Origin: UBA5359 sp002410925 [NCBI: bacterium UBP13_UBA5359]
GTDB taxonomy: Bacteria > UBP13 > UBA5359
DNA: 64,000 nucleotides
Reading direction: 5' to 3'
NCBI GenBank assembly: GCA_002410925.1
Contig: DHPR01000033.1
Span: 124,001 to 188,000, forward strand
Shown: positions 54,031-63,378 of the stretch, piece after piece
How positions within the stretch are numbered: position 1 is the first letter of the stretch
How the letters are laid out: each line of letters starts with the position of its first letter
Notes under the pieces: model-generated
What the model was told of the DNA's origin: nothing
The model's database searches: none
What the model saw: the letters and a program-made list of their open reading frames with translations, nothing else
Program-made: the position numbers and the translations under genes

Positions 54031-55005
54031 TTATAATCCCATGGCTTTCATGGCTAAAGAGAGATTGGATGCTGCCGTGACGGAGGCCTTCTCGGCGCCA
54101 TCAGCCAGCAAACGATCAACGATATCCGGCTCCTTCTCATAATGTTTACGGCTTTCATGAATAGGATGTAAATACTCTATGATAGCATCAGCCAAATACC
54201 CCTTGCATTTTACACAACCCAGCTTCCCCTCCCGGCATTGAGCTTCTATCTCACTGCAGCTTTCAGATAGAAATATATTTTCGTAAGCGAAGACATTGCA
54301 GCTTTCCGGCCGACCGGGACTATCCTTATATATCTTCTGCGGATCGGTTACCGCACTCCTTATTCTTTCCCGGATGGTTTTGGCATCATCGGAGAGAAAG
54401 ATGCAATTGCCATAACTCTTGCTCATTTTTCGCCCATCCAGACCAGCCACTTTAGAAGAAGCCGTCAGAAGCGCCCTGGGTTCGGGGAAGACTGCGCCGT
54501 AAAGATAATTGAAACGCCTGGCGATCTCTCTGGTCAGTTCCAGATGCGGCAACTGATCCTCGCCGACGGGAACGGTATCAGCTTTGTAAAGCAGGATATC
54601 CGCCGCCTGCAGCAGAGGATAGCCTAAAAAGCCGTATGTCGAGAGATCCTTTCCTTTTATCTCCTGCATCTGCTCCTTATAGGTGGGGCATCTCTCCAGC
54701 CATGGCAAAGGGGTTATCATGGAAAGCATCAGATGGAGAACGGCATGCTGATAAACATCTGACTGCCGAAAGATTATGGCCTTTTCAGGGTCAATACCAG
54801 CACTGAGCCAATCAATGACCATCTGACGTACATTCTCACGAAGAGCCGATGAATCTTCATATTCAGATGTCAATGCATGCCAATCGGCCACCATGAAGTA
54901 ACATTGATACTCATCTTGAAGTTCTTTCCAATTATTTAGAACACCGAGCAAATGTCCCAGATGCAGCCTGCCGGTCGGCCGCATACCGCTAAGAATAGTT
55001 CCCAT
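54031..55005 (-). CDS. trpS: tryptophanyl-tRNA synthetase
   Basis: Class I synthetase, 324 residues. It shows SGMRPTGRLHLGHLLG (HIGH-equivalent) at residues 6-21, ADWHAL, GEDQLPHLELTREIARRFN near 147, and the KMSKS loop DGRKMSKSYGN near 193. Length is normal. ATG with GGAGG upstream. No T-box precedes it, in contrast with many Firmicutes trpS genes; it lies within the protease-scp run. Confidence 0.97.
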   Translation of the reverse strand: MGTILSGMRPTGRLHLGHLLGVLNNWKELQDEYQCYFMVADWHALTSEYEDSSALRENVRQMVIDWLSAGIDPEKAIIFRQSDVYQHAVLHLMLSMITPLPWLERCPTYKEQMQEIKGKDLSTYGFLGYPLLQAADILLYKADTVPVGEDQLPHLELTREIARRFNYLYGAVFPEPRALLTASSKVAGLDGRKMSKSYGNCIFLSDDAKTIRERIRSAVTDPQKIYKDSPGRPESCNVFAYENIFLSESCSEIEAQCREGKLGCVKCKGYLADAIIEYLHPIHESRKHYEKEPDIVDRLLADGAEKASVTAASNLSLAMKAMGL

Positions 55006-55017
55006 TCAATCCTCCAA

Positions 55018-55647
55018 TTAAGCACCGAGCAAAAGTGTAGCTGACGGAAATACGATTGCTCTGGCTAGAAAGCTGATGACATTGGTAAATATAAGAAGCA
55101 GAAGAATGAGCATGCCGTAAGGCTCAATTTTCGACAGAGCGTAAGCCTGCCTGCGAGGCAGCAAGCCCATCAGAATCTTCGAGCCATCCAAAGGCGGCAC
55201 TGGCAGCAGGTTGAATATTGCCAGCATTATATTAATAACAACGCCTGTAACGCATACGGTTCCTATAATTTCAGCAAGGAATGAATAATCGAAGATACCT
55301 GTTCCCACCGTAATTCTAAATATAATTGCATATGACAATGCCTGCAAAATATTGGCAGCAGGCCCTGCAAGCGACACCATGATCATGCCTCGACGCGGAT
55401 CCTTTATATTATAAATATTAACGGGTACAGGTTTGGCCCACCCAAAGCCGACGCCGGCTGCAAGGGAGACAAGAAAGAAGATTGCCCCCAGTGGATCAAT
55501 ATGTGAAACGGGATTTAAAGTCAGCCGGCCGGACCATTTGGCTGTGGGATCACCCAGCCGGTATGCCACCCAGCCATGTGCCACTTCATGAAGAATAATG
55601 GCCAGTAGAAAAACAGGCAATGAAACTAAAATAGATTTTAAATCCAA
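55018..55647 (-). CDS. site-2 protease family membrane peptidase (M50)
   Basis: An intramembrane zinc metalloprotease of the short M50 group, 209 residues from the TTG at 55647 (AGAGGAG upstream). It shows the zinc helix AIILHEVAHGWVAYRLGD (H-E-x-x-H), the following WSGRLTLNPVSHIDPLGA, and the third ligand in LLPVPPLDGSKIL (N-x-x-P-x-P-x-x-D-G). The frame extends to 55725 with residues that do not match the family. Its placement with trpS/scpAB is common in Clostridia. Substrate is unknown. Confidence 0.88.
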   Translation of the reverse strand: MDLKSILVSLPVFLLAIILHEVAHGWVAYRLGDPTAKWSGRLTLNPVSHIDPLGAIFFLVSLAAGVGFGWAKPVPVNIYNIKDPRRGMIMVSLAGPAANILQALSYAIIFRITVGTGIFDYSFLAEIIGTVCVTGVVINIMLAIFNLLPVPPLDGSKILMGLLPRRQAYALSKIEPYGMLILLLLIFTNVISFLARAIVFPSATLLLGA

Positions 55648-55728
55648 CGAAATCTGCTCCTCTGATAAAGTACCGGCATCCGATTTACAGTGTAGTTTAA
55701 CATAATCAGAGAGCTTTCTCAACACGCT

Positions 55729-57030
55729 TCAGGAGTTATCAAAGAAGGATTTTTTCATAAACAGAGCCGCCATCAAGGTTGTCAATGTCAGAAAAATTGC
55801 GCTGATATAAAAAGGCATATTGAAGCCTAAAATGTCCTTTGCATATCCGCCCACTATAGGCCCAATGACAGAACCAATGCCCTGCGCAGTACCCAGCATA
55901 CCCATCACTGCCCCTATTCTGCCCCTTGGGGCGGCTTCAGTTATATGCGCCAGCCAAGCCGGTACTGCTGTCACAAAACCTAATCCTGTTATAATACCTA
56001 AGGGCAGAAAGAGGAGCAGAGTTTTGGCAAAGGGGATAAGCCATAGAGCTATTGACGCCATTATCCCCCCTATAATTACAGCTGTTCGTTTGCCTATATG
56101 ATCGGCCATTCTGCCCAGCGGGATGGAAAAAAGAGCAATGCCGGCCGCCGGCAAAAGAAAGAGAATAGGTATCTTGGACTGGCTTATACCCATTACTTCA
56201 GTAATATATTTAATCAGTATAGGTGATAGGGCGCTGATGCCCAGCATCTGTATAGTCCCCATAAGATAAAGGGCCGGCAGAGAGCCTTGAAAGAGCTCGC
56301 GCTGTCTTGAAAATATCCCTTGCAAGCGAGGGCGCTTATCGTTTTTGGCTTCCTTCACAGGCACCTCTTTAATTTTTGTTGCACGATTTCCGGTCTCTCT
56401 CTCTGCGGCCCCATCTTTAACTGCAACAGAAGGCTGCCTATGCCAGCTGACCGACCAGGCTATTAGCAGGGAGAGAAAGAATAATAGGCTTACCATATAA
56501 AAGAGAAAGCGTGCTTCAGCAAAACGAGCCACCACCAAGCTGCCGACAACAGGTCCAAGGCCCACTCCAATCATATAGGCCATATTGAAGACGCTTAACG
56601 CCGTCGTTCTCTCTCTTATATCCACTACGTCAGCGGCAATAGCGCTGATAGAAGGCCACAGCGCTGCCGCACCGGCACCATCTACAGCTCTAAAAAAGAG
56701 TATAAGATAAGTAAAGGGGGAAATGGCTATCAGCAAGGGCATCAAGGTAGAAGCCGCCATACCGGCTACCATTAACGGCTTCCTGCCGATGCGATCGCTA
56801 AGATGCCCCAATATCGGCTTGAAAATCATTTCCGTTCCCGTAAAGGCTGCTATGGCAAGCCCAACAAAGGTATAGCCGGTCTTAAAGCTTTCAGTCAGAT
56901 AAAGCGGCAATCCGAAAATCAGCATCAGCGAATACCCCATCTCAGCTATGACAGAAAGCACTGCCAGCGGCAGCAAGACGGGATATCGTTCAAAGATAGA
57001 AATGTAGGTGCTGTGCAAGCGCTTCAGCAT
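55729..57030 (-). CDS. MFS transporter
   Basis: A 433-residue transporter with 12 predicted membrane helices. It has the loop 2-3 signature GHLSDRIGRKPLMVAG (near residue 76) and its repeat GRMADHIGKRTAVIIGG in the second half. A basic/acidic central loop (KIKEVPVKEAKNDKRPR) separates the halves. It belongs to the drug:proton antiporter DHA1-like group; substrate is unknown. It follows ribH by 34 bases and could be transcribed with the riboflavin genes, but it does not resemble known riboflavin transporters. Confidence 0.85.
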   Translation of the reverse strand: MLKRLHSTYISIFERYPVLLPLAVLSVIAEMGYSLMLIFGLPLYLTESFKTGYTFVGLAIAAFTGTEMIFKPILGHLSDRIGRKPLMVAGMAASTLMPLLIAISPFTYLILFFRAVDGAGAAALWPSISAIAADVVDIRERTTALSVFNMAYMIGVGLGPVVGSLVVARFAEARFLFYMVSLLFFLSLLIAWSVSWHRQPSVAVKDGAAERETGNRATKIKEVPVKEAKNDKRPRLQGIFSRQRELFQGSLPALYLMGTIQMLGISALSPILIKYITEVMGISQSKIPILFLLPAAGIALFSIPLGRMADHIGKRTAVIIGGIMASIALWLIPFAKTLLLFLPLGIITGLGFVTAVPAWLAHITEAAPRGRIGAVMGMLGTAQGIGSVIGPIVGGYAKDILGFNMPFYISAIFLTLTTLMAALFMKKSFFDNS

Positions 57031-57064
57031 ATTATCGCTCGTTTTTTTTCATATCATTGCCTGC

Positions 57065-57529
57065 TTAAAGAGCCTTTATCAGATTAGCCATCTCAATGGC
57101 GGTTACGGCTGCATCCCATCCCTTGTTGCCGCTCTTGGAGCCAGCCCGCTCTATAGCTTGTTCCAGATTATCGGCAGTAATTACGCCAAAGGTTATCGGA
57201 ACGCCTGTAGCTGAAGATGCCTGCGCTATTCCCTTAGCCGCCTCAGCGGCTACATAATCAAAATGTGGTGTGCCGCCACGTATTATTGCTCCAAGGCAGA
57301 TAACGGCATCATATTTGCCACTTTCAGCCATCTTTCTAGCAATCAGCGGTAGCTCGAAGGCACCGGGAGCATAAGCTACTTCCATCGCCTCTTCGGATAA
57401 ACCGTGACGCTTCAAAGCATCCATGGCTCCATCAAGCAGGCGCATAGTAATGATCTCATTAAACCTGCTGACCGTAATACCAATTGATAATCCTTCAGCA
57501 ACCAGATTCCCCTCATAAATTTTAAACAT
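57065..57529 (-). CDS. ribH: 6,7-dimethyl-8-ribityllumazine synthase
   Basis: Condenses the ribityl-pyrimidine and dihydroxybutanone phosphate to lumazine. The 154-residue protein reads [12 protein letters not shown] (here [12 protein letters not shown]), [15 protein letters not shown] near 53, [23 protein letters not shown] near 77 and [19 protein letters not shown] near 112. ATG with GGAGG upstream. Last rib gene of the operon. Confidence 0.97.
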   Translation of the reverse strand: MFKIYEGNLVAEGLSIGITVSRFNEIITMRLLDGAMDALKRHGLSEEAMEVAYAPGAFELPLIARKMAESGKYDAVICLGAIIRGGTPHFDYVAAEAAKGIAQASSATGVPITFGVITADNLEQAIERAGSKSGNKGWDAAVTAIEMANLIKAL

Positions 57530-57573
57530 TGCTTCCTCCATTTTTTGTGTTTGCGAGGTCAGGACTTTACCTC

Positions 57574-58878
57574 CTATACCGTCAAATAGTGCCCCATTTT
57601 GTGCCGCTTGGTCCTAAGATAGGCCATGTTCTTCGCATTGGCTTCTATTTCCAGAGAGATTCGTTCTACTATGGAGAGCCCATACCCTTCCAGCCCTACA
57701 ATCTTTCGCGGATTGTTAGTTATAAGACGTATGCGTCGTAATCCCAGGTCGTATAATATTTGAGCACCGATACCGTAATCTCGCAGGTCCGGAGGAAAGC
57801 CCAGTTCAATATTAGCCTCGACAGTATCCCTGCCTTTGTCCTGCAACGCATAGGCCTTCAGCTTATTAGCCAAGCCTATCCCCCGCCCTTCCTGCCGCAT
57901 ATAAAGCAGAACGCCGCCTTCTTTGGCTATCAATTTCATGGCCGCATGCAATTGCTCACCACAATCGCATCTTCGGCTTCCAAAGACATCGCCGGTAAGA
58001 CACTCAGAGTGTACTCTGACCAGATGAGCCTTATCCGGGTTTAATTCACCCATCACCAAAGCCAGATGTGTATCCCCCTGGCATAAAACAGTGTCATAGG
58101 CGAAGGCTTTGAACTCACCATATAAAGTGGGAAGCTTTGTATCGGCCACCTTAGCGATCAAACGTTCTTTTCTTCGTCTATACTCGATAATATCTTCTAC
58201 GGATATTATCATTAAATCATATTTTTTAGCAAAAAGTTCCAGCTGAGGCCTTCTGGCCATGCTCCCATCCTCATTCATGATCTCGCAGATAACTCCAGCA
58301 GGAGATAGACCTGCCGCTTTGGTCAGATCCACAGCTGCCTCTGTATGGCCGGCTCGCACCAAAACGCCGCCATCTCGGGCAATCAAGGGAAAGATATGCC
58401 CGGGACGCCTGAGGCTCTCCGGGAGGCTTTCAGGATTTGCTGCCGTCTTTATCGTCCAGGCGCGATCATGGGCAGATATACCTGTAGTGATTCCTTTAGC
58501 GGCATCAATGGAGACGGTAAAAGCAGTTTGCATGCTTTCGGTGTTAATCGGCACCATCGGAGCCAGATCGAGCCTGTCTGCCGCCTTCTCTTCCAAGGGC
58601 ATACATATGAGACCCCGGCCATGGAGCGCCATGAAATTAACCGTTTCCGGTGTAATCAACTCCGCGGCAGCCAGCAGATCGCCCTCATTCTCCCTATCGT
58701 CATCGTCAACTACAATTATCATTCCGCCGGATCGTATCGCATCAAGAGCAGCCTCCACTCGCTTTACGACCGCAGCAGAGTTATGCTTTTTACCCCCTTC
58801 GGGCATAGCTACCGGTAATTTACTCTCTTCACTACAGGAAAAGAAGCTGTTGCTTGTTGTCATTTTTATATTTTCCAT
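57574..58878 (-). CDS. ribBA: bifunctional DHBP synthase / GTP cyclohydrolase II
   Basis: A 434-residue fusion. The RibB half has [17 protein letters not shown] (acidic metal site) near residue 52 and [19 protein letters not shown] near 158. The RibA half has [24 protein letters not shown], whose three Cys ligands bind zinc, near 280, [10 protein letters not shown] and the final [14 protein letters not shown]. The two halves supply both precursors of the pathway. Start ATG 58878 with AGGAGGGG upstream; the open frame continues upstream without similarity. Confidence 0.97.
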   Translation of the reverse strand: MENIKMTTSNSFFSCSEESKLPVAMPEGGKKHNSAAVVKRVEAALDAIRSGGMIIVVDDDDRENEGDLLAAAELITPETVNFMALHGRGLICMPLEEKAADRLDLAPMVPINTESMQTAFTVSIDAAKGITTGISAHDRAWTIKTAANPESLPESLRRPGHIFPLIARDGGVLVRAGHTEAAVDLTKAAGLSPAGVICEIMNEDGSMARRPQLELFAKKYDLMIISVEDIIEYRRRKERLIAKVADTKLPTLYGEFKAFAYDTVLCQGDTHLALVMGELNPDKAHLVRVHSECLTGDVFGSRRCDCGEQLHAAMKLIAKEGGVLLYMRQEGRGIGLANKLKAYALQDKGRDTVEANIELGFPPDLRDYGIGAQILYDLGLRRIRLITNNPRKIVGLEGYGLSIVERISLEIEANAKNMAYLRTKRHKMGHYLTV

Positions 58879-58952
58879 GCAGGCCCCTCCTAATTCCTGT
58901 TCTTTCATAAATTCGAATTTCCACAATTCATGTCCCGGCCTATATGCCGTAT

Positions 58953-59609
58953 CTACCTTCCAAGCCATTCCTCAAGCAGGCCGGGTCTCTGCTCAGAGAG
59001 AGCACCCTTATCCGGCCTTGGTTTAGGATCAGCCTCAAGCAGGCGCTTTGTATATCTAGCCAATATATCGACCTCAACATTAACTCTACGCCCTACGACC
59101 GGCTTTTTCATAGTCGTTACCTGCCTGGTATACTCAACCAGTGAAACGGTAAAGCAATTACCTTTTACGGCAACCACCGTCAGACTTATCCCTTCCACGG
59201 TTATAGACCCTTTAACGGCTATCATCGGCATTAATTCAGCCGGCACGGCTACTCTAACCAGAAGAGCATCGTCCTCGGCTTTCAACTCTGCTATCTCTCC
59301 TGCTGCATCGATATGCCCGCTGACAAAATGCCCTCCCAACGGCTTGCCAAGGCATAAAGCCCTTTCCAGATTCACCTCGTCGCCGGCATGCAATGCGCCC
59401 AGATTGGTCAGACGTACTGTTTCCGGCATTAAGGACATCTTTACCCGGCTGCCCTTAATGACATCCACTGTCAGACAAGCACCATTGACAGCCAGGCTAT
59501 CCCCCGGGGATACCGACAGCTTGCCGATATCAACCGTCAATTCTGCCCCTGCCCCCTTGCGCCTTATGCTCTCCACTCTACCAACTGCTTCTATCAAACC
59601 GGTAAACAA
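58953..59609 (-). CDS. ribE: riboflavin synthase, alpha type
   Basis: Dismutates two lumazines to riboflavin. The 218-residue protein has two similar lumazine-binding domains: [15 protein letters not shown] with [13 protein letters not shown] [14 protein letters not shown] near residue 40, and [14 protein letters not shown] near 97 with [12 protein letters not shown] 59609 is the best start as it yields the family start MFTGLIE; it lies 16 bases inside ribD. Normal length. Confidence 0.95.
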   Translation of the reverse strand: MFTGLIEAVGRVESIRRKGAGAELTVDIGKLSVSPGDSLAVNGACLTVDVIKGSRVKMSLMPETVRLTNLGALHAGDEVNLERALCLGKPLGGHFVSGHIDAAGEIAELKAEDDALLVRVAVPAELMPMIAVKGSITVEGISLTVVAVKGNCFTVSLVEYTRQVTTMKKPVVGRRVNVEVDILARYTKRLLEADPKPRPDKGALSEQRPGLLEEWLGR

Positions 59610-60706
59610 TCCACATCCCTCACTCTCAGCCGCCCACGGCATAGAATATCATCGCCGATACGCCGCCATGTGATCTCTTCCAACCCATAAGAATTGTCTA
59701 CCTCTTTCAGATTCAACGCCCCCAGCAGAGGCAGGCTTTCGCCGCCAAGAAAGAAGGGAGCCATAAAGATGAAGGCTTCGTCTATCAGGCCCTGAACCAA
59801 CATAGCCGTAGAAAGCCTGGCTCCGCTTTCAAGCAGAATTGTCGCTATTCCCATGTCTGGCAACAAACGCAGCAAAGCGTTCAAATCCACGTGACGCCCG
59901 TTGCCGGCTTCGATTATCCGGGCACCTCTCTTGCTGAGGGCTTCCACTCTGGCAGCAGGTGCATTCCGGGTTACCGCTATAAATATCTTACCCTTACCGT
60001 TGAAGAGCCTGGCATCAAGCGGTGTAACGGCCATGCTATCGACTATAATACGCGCTGGATGAAACCGACTTGAAATACGTACATCCAGCCTGGGATCGTC
60101 GGCCAGAACAGTTCCGCTGCCGACCATGACCGCATCATGGTTAGCCCTGAGCGCCTGCACGCGCTGACGAGAAGCTTGAGAGGTTATCCATTTCGATTGC
60201 CCGTCGGCTAAAGCGGTACGTCCGTCCAGAGAAGCCGCCGCCTTCCAGGCAACAAAGGGCAAACCGCTGGCAATGTATTTGGTAAAGCCCCTGTTAAGCT
60301 CCCTGCATTTCTCCTCCAGAATATCCTTTTCCACATATATACCCGCCCTCTGCAACCGTTCCAGACCTGCTCCTGCCACCAGCGGATTCGGATCAACCAT
60401 ACCGACGTAAACGCTCTTGATTCCAGCAGCAATTATAGCCTCCACACATGGTGGCGTTTTGCCGTGATGAGCGCAAGGCTCCAGGTTAACGAAGAGCTCC
60501 GCATCCCGGCAATCCCCGGCATCGGCTATGGCAGCTGCTTCAGCATGCAGCCCCCCATAGACGGCATGCAGGCCTCGACCTATAACCTTGCCATCGCGAA
60601 TCACAACCGCTCCTACCAGAGGATTGGGGCTCACTTTCCCTCTGCTCCGGCAGGCCATACCGAGAGCCATGCGCATAAAACGATCTTTATCAGCACCGAT
60701 CATCAT
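59594..60706 (-). CDS. ribD: bifunctional pyrimidine deaminase/reductase
   Basis: Two successive steps of riboflavin synthesis, deamination then reduction of the pyrimidine. The 370-residue protein has the deaminase zinc motif HAEAAAI (near 54) with NLEPCAHHGKTPPCVEAI near 77, and a C-terminal reductase domain (FVAWKAAASLDGRTA, SRFHPARIIVDS, LLESGARLSTAML). It overlaps the preceding membrane-protein gene by 17 bases. Confidence 0.97.
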   Translation of the reverse strand: MMIGADKDRFMRMALGMACRSRGKVSPNPLVGAVVIRDGKVIGRGLHAVYGGLHAEAAAIADAGDCRDAELFVNLEPCAHHGKTPPCVEAIIAAGIKSVYVGMVDPNPLVAGAGLERLQRAGIYVEKDILEEKCRELNRGFTKYIASGLPFVAWKAAASLDGRTALADGQSKWITSQASRQRVQALRANHDAVMVGSGTVLADDPRLDVRISSRFHPARIIVDSMAVTPLDARLFNGKGKIFIAVTRNAPAARVEALSKRGARIIEAGNGRHVDLNALLRLLPDMGIATILLESGARLSTAMLVQGLIDEAFIFMAPFFLGGESLPLLGALNLKEVDNSYGLEEITWRRIGDDILCRGRLRVRDVDCLPV

Positions 60707-61043
60707 CGTTACTCTCCTGCGGTAATATCAACCTCCGCTGTTCATTATAAAGACGTCGAACTGCCCGCAGGTCCATAATCAGCAGCATTATTATGGCAAG
60801 CACAAATGCCAGCACCACATACCAAATAAAGCATAAGAACCTCTTCTCATTCACCAGAAGTATAGTTCCCAAAGCAACAAAGAATACCAGAATCGTCAGG
60901 ACGATAGCGGTAATAACGCGAAGAAATAATAAATGCCTATCTATGCCGCCATTGCTGTAGCGTCGGAATTCAAGAGCAAGCATCAGCAACATTAATATAA
61001 AGACGATCCCTCCGATTACCAATGAAGGCAGATATACAGACAT
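60690..61043 (-). CDS. unknown three-helix membrane protein, first gene of riboflavin operon
   Basis: A 117-residue protein with three hydrophobic helices (LVIGGIVFILMLLMLALEF; VITAIVLTILVFFVALGTILL; FIWYVVLAFVLAIIMLLIM), basic loops and a polar tail ending DDDRC. I do not recognise a family; it does not resemble RibU, RibN or RibM. Its ATG lies directly after the T run of the FMN-riboswitch terminator, and GGGGG of the terminator stem stands seven bases before the ATG, the position of a ribosome site. It overlaps ribD by 17 bases. Control by FMN suggests a role linked to flavins, but this is inference. Confidence 0.7.
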   Translation of the reverse strand: MSVYLPSLVIGGIVFILMLLMLALEFRRYSNGGIDRHLLFLRVITAIVLTILVFFVALGTILLVNEKRFLCFIWYVVLAFVLAIIMLLIMDLRAVRRLYNEQRRLILPQESNDDDRC

Positions 61044-61203
61044 AAAAAAACCCCCGTTCTCCAGGGGGGCGAAAGGCAAAAGAGAATGACCTTCTACCTT
61101 CCAGACTTTACTGTCGGCTCCGTAATCACAACGGATCAGTCAAAAGACTCGCGGGCTTTACCGCCGGTCGGGATATGGCCCTGGCCTCACCCTGCCCTGA
61201 AGA
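61044..61203 (-). promoter_or_regulatory. FMN riboswitch (RFN element)
   Basis: On the minus strand the aptamer starts CTTCAGGGCAGGGTGAG and continues with the highly conserved CCCGACCGGCGGTAAAGCCC, GCGAG and later AGTCTGGA-type P6 sequence. The expression platform is a terminator, CCCCC-loop-GGGGG followed by seven Ts (61044-61069). FMN binding should stop transcription before the operon. Confidence 0.96.
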
Positions 61204-61214
61204 TCATATTAGGA

Positions 61215-61243
61215 ATGATAGCATATGAGATACTCTAATTCAA
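61215..61243 (-). promoter_or_regulatory. promoter of the riboflavin operon
   Basis: On the minus strand TTGAAT, 17 bases, TATCAT, ending about 12 bases before the FMN aptamer. It is divergent from mgtE. Confidence 0.65.
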
Positions 61244-61328
61244 TACAATCGTCTCTACGTTGACACCTCTACAGCTCTGCTGGTAAAATCCACAAGGACT
61301 CAATTGACAGGAAAGCGAGAGCGGCATC

Positions 61329-62660
61329 ATGGCGAAAACAACAGAAAAGGTCCAGTCTTTTATCGAACAGGGCAACTGGCAGGGCCTTCGCGACCTGCTG
61401 GAATCCTTCCCTCCGCCGGAAATAGTGGACCTGCTGCCGGAACTGGATGAAGCAGATAGGGCTATCCTTTTCCGTCTTTTGCACCGGCCGATAGCTGCCG
61501 AAGTCTTTTCCTTCCTGGAGCCTCAGGAGCAGGATGCTCTTTTGAGAGATTTGACCAATGAGGAAACCCGACAACTGCTGGCTAATATGCGCCCGGACGA
61601 TAGAACGCACTTTCTGGAAGAAATGCCCGGCCAGGCTACCCAGCGTCTGATGAACCTGCTAAGCCCTCATGATCTGCAAGAAGCCAGGCAGCTCCTGGGT
61701 TATCCTGAGGAGAGCGTAGGCAGGCTGATGACTCCGGATTATGTAGCTGTCCGCCCGTATTGGACCATTGACCATGCGCTCTCTCATATCCGACTCAAGG
61801 GCAAAGATAGCGAAACTATTTACACTGTTTATGTAGTGGATGCCTCATGGAAACTATTGGGAACGCTGGAGCTGCGTAAGCTTCTTTTGGCTGATCCAAA
61901 TGAAATGGCAGAGCAGATTATGAACACCTCTTTTGCCAGTGTCACAGCATTGGATGATCGAGAGGAGGCCGTCAGAGCTATTCAAAAGTATAATCTTGTA
62001 GCTGTTCCGGTAGTCGATTCCAATGGTGTCCTGCTGGGCATTGTTACCGTTGACGACGTTCTTGACGTCTCTCAGAAAGAGGTGACTGAGGACTTTCACA
62101 AAGTCGGCGGTATCACTCCTCTGGAAAGCAGCTACCGGGCCAGCAGCCTGTGGTCTCTTTTCTCCAAGCGTATCGGCTGGCTGGCAGCTCTGGTAGTCGT
62201 CAATCTGGTCTCATCCAGGATCATCGCTTCCTTTGAAGATGTACTGACCAGCACCATCGTTCTGGCCTTTTTTATTCCTCTGCTAATAGATAGCGGCGGC
62301 AATACGGGTGCGCAGGCAGCCACCCTGATGATTCGAGCATTAGCCACCGGTGATATCAATATCAAGCAATGGGGAGCGGTATTCTTCAAAGAAATCGGTG
62401 TGGGCGCCCTGCTGGGCATTACCTTAGGCGCTATGGGTTTTGCGCTGGGGACATTTCACGGGAATACGCAGGTCGGCTGGGTTGTGGGATTAACCATGAC
62501 GAGTATTATCATATGGTCTAATCTGCTGGGCATGTTTCTGCCCTTTTTATTCACGCGCATTAAATTAGATCCGGCGGTGGCCAGCAGCCCCCTGATAACA
62601 ACTCTCGCCGACATAGGCGGGCTGGCGATATATTTTCTTATTGCCTCCTGGATACTTTAG
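61329..62660 (+). CDS. mgtE: magnesium transporter MgtE
   Basis: A 443-residue Mg2+ channel. The N-terminal superhelical domain (about 1-125, many LLxxLP repeats) is followed by two CBS domains (SVGRLMTPDYVAVRPYWTI, then ASVTALDDREEAVRAIQKYN with VTVDDVLDV, about 135-255) and five membrane helices with the pore residues in IPLLIDSGGNTGAQAATLMIRAL (near 318). Complete and normal. No M-box Mg2+ riboswitch is seen before it; 61244-61328 holds nothing clear apart from the promoter region. Confidence 0.97.
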   Translation: MAKTTEKVQSFIEQGNWQGLRDLLESFPPPEIVDLLPELDEADRAILFRLLHRPIAAEVFSFLEPQEQDALLRDLTNEETRQLLANMRPDDRTHFLEEMPGQATQRLMNLLSPHDLQEARQLLGYPEESVGRLMTPDYVAVRPYWTIDHALSHIRLKGKDSETIYTVYVVDASWKLLGTLELRKLLLADPNEMAEQIMNTSFASVTALDDREEAVRAIQKYNLVAVPVVDSNGVLLGIVTVDDVLDVSQKEVTEDFHKVGGITPLESSYRASSLWSLFSKRIGWLAALVVVNLVSSRIIASFEDVLTSTIVLAFFIPLLIDSGGNTGAQAATLMIRALATGDINIKQWGAVFFKEIGVGALLGITLGAMGFALGTFHGNTQVGWVVGLTMTSIIIWSNLLGMFLPFLFTRIKLDPAVASSPLITTLADIGGLAIYFLIASWIL

Positions 62661-62718
62661 CCGTAACTTCGGCCTGTACCGCAGCAGCCTAACTATAACA
62701 AAGACTCTTTCTCTTCGT

Positions 62719-63378
62719 TCAGATTCTTTCTCCTCGCAGGGCTTTTATCGCCTCAACCATATCGTCGGCACCAAAGAGGGCGGTTCCAGCAACCAGCATA
62801 TCGGCGCCCGCTTCTATCACTCTGGAGGCGGTAGCCATGTTTATACCGCCATCTACTTCCAGCCTTATCTTCCGCCCGGAATAATCGATCATATCTCTGG
62901 CTGCGGCAATCTTAGGTAGCATAGCCTCGATAAATGCCTGCCCGCCATATCCGGGATTGACGGTCATCAGAAGAAGATAATCAGCCTCTTCAAGCGCATA
63001 CTTTATAGCCTCCAGAGGAGTAGCCGGATTGAGAGCCACACCTGCCTGAGCACCTGTCTGACGAATCATGCCCAAAGCTTTATGCAAATGAGCAGTGGCC
63101 TCGACATGAAGCGATATCATCCCTGCTCCGGCTTCAGCAAAAGACTCTATCTGCCTTTCCGGAGAAGAAATCATAAGATGAACATCAAAAATAAGGTCTG
63201 TTCTCTTTCTCAATGCCCTGACTACATCTGCCCCGATAGTTATAGGAGGGACAAAAGCTCCATCCATAACGTCGACGTGAATATGTGTTGCTCCCGCATC
63301 TTCAACTCTGGATACCTCACAACCGAGGCAACTGAAATCTGATGCCAGTATAGATGGCAGTATAGTTACATCCCTCAC
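62719..63378 (-). CDS. rpe: ribulose-phosphate 3-epimerase
   Basis: Interconverts ribulose-5-P and xylulose-5-P in the pentose phosphate pathway. The 219-residue TIM barrel shows ILPSILASDFSCLG (6-19), HVDVMDGAFVPPITIG near residue 34, FDVHLMISSPE, MTVNPGYGGQAF and VDGGINMATA. It starts on the stop region of the PASTA protein gene, a neighbourhood known from Bacillota, where rsgA usually lies between the kinase and rpe. Confidence 0.97.
   Translation of the reverse strand: MRDVTILPSILASDFSCLGCEVSRVEDAGATHIHVDVMDGAFVPPITIGADVVRALRKRTDLIFDVHLMISSPERQIESFAEAGAGMISLHVEATAHLHKALGMIRQTGAQAGVALNPATPLEAIKYALEEADYLLLMTVNPGYGGQAFIEAMLPKIAAARDMIDYSGRKIRLEVDGGINMATASRVIEAGADMLVAGTALFGADDMVEAIKALRGERI

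Noticed and set aside
61244-61328. Mg2+ riboswitch before mgtE
   Set aside because: The leader is too short and has no M-box signature.
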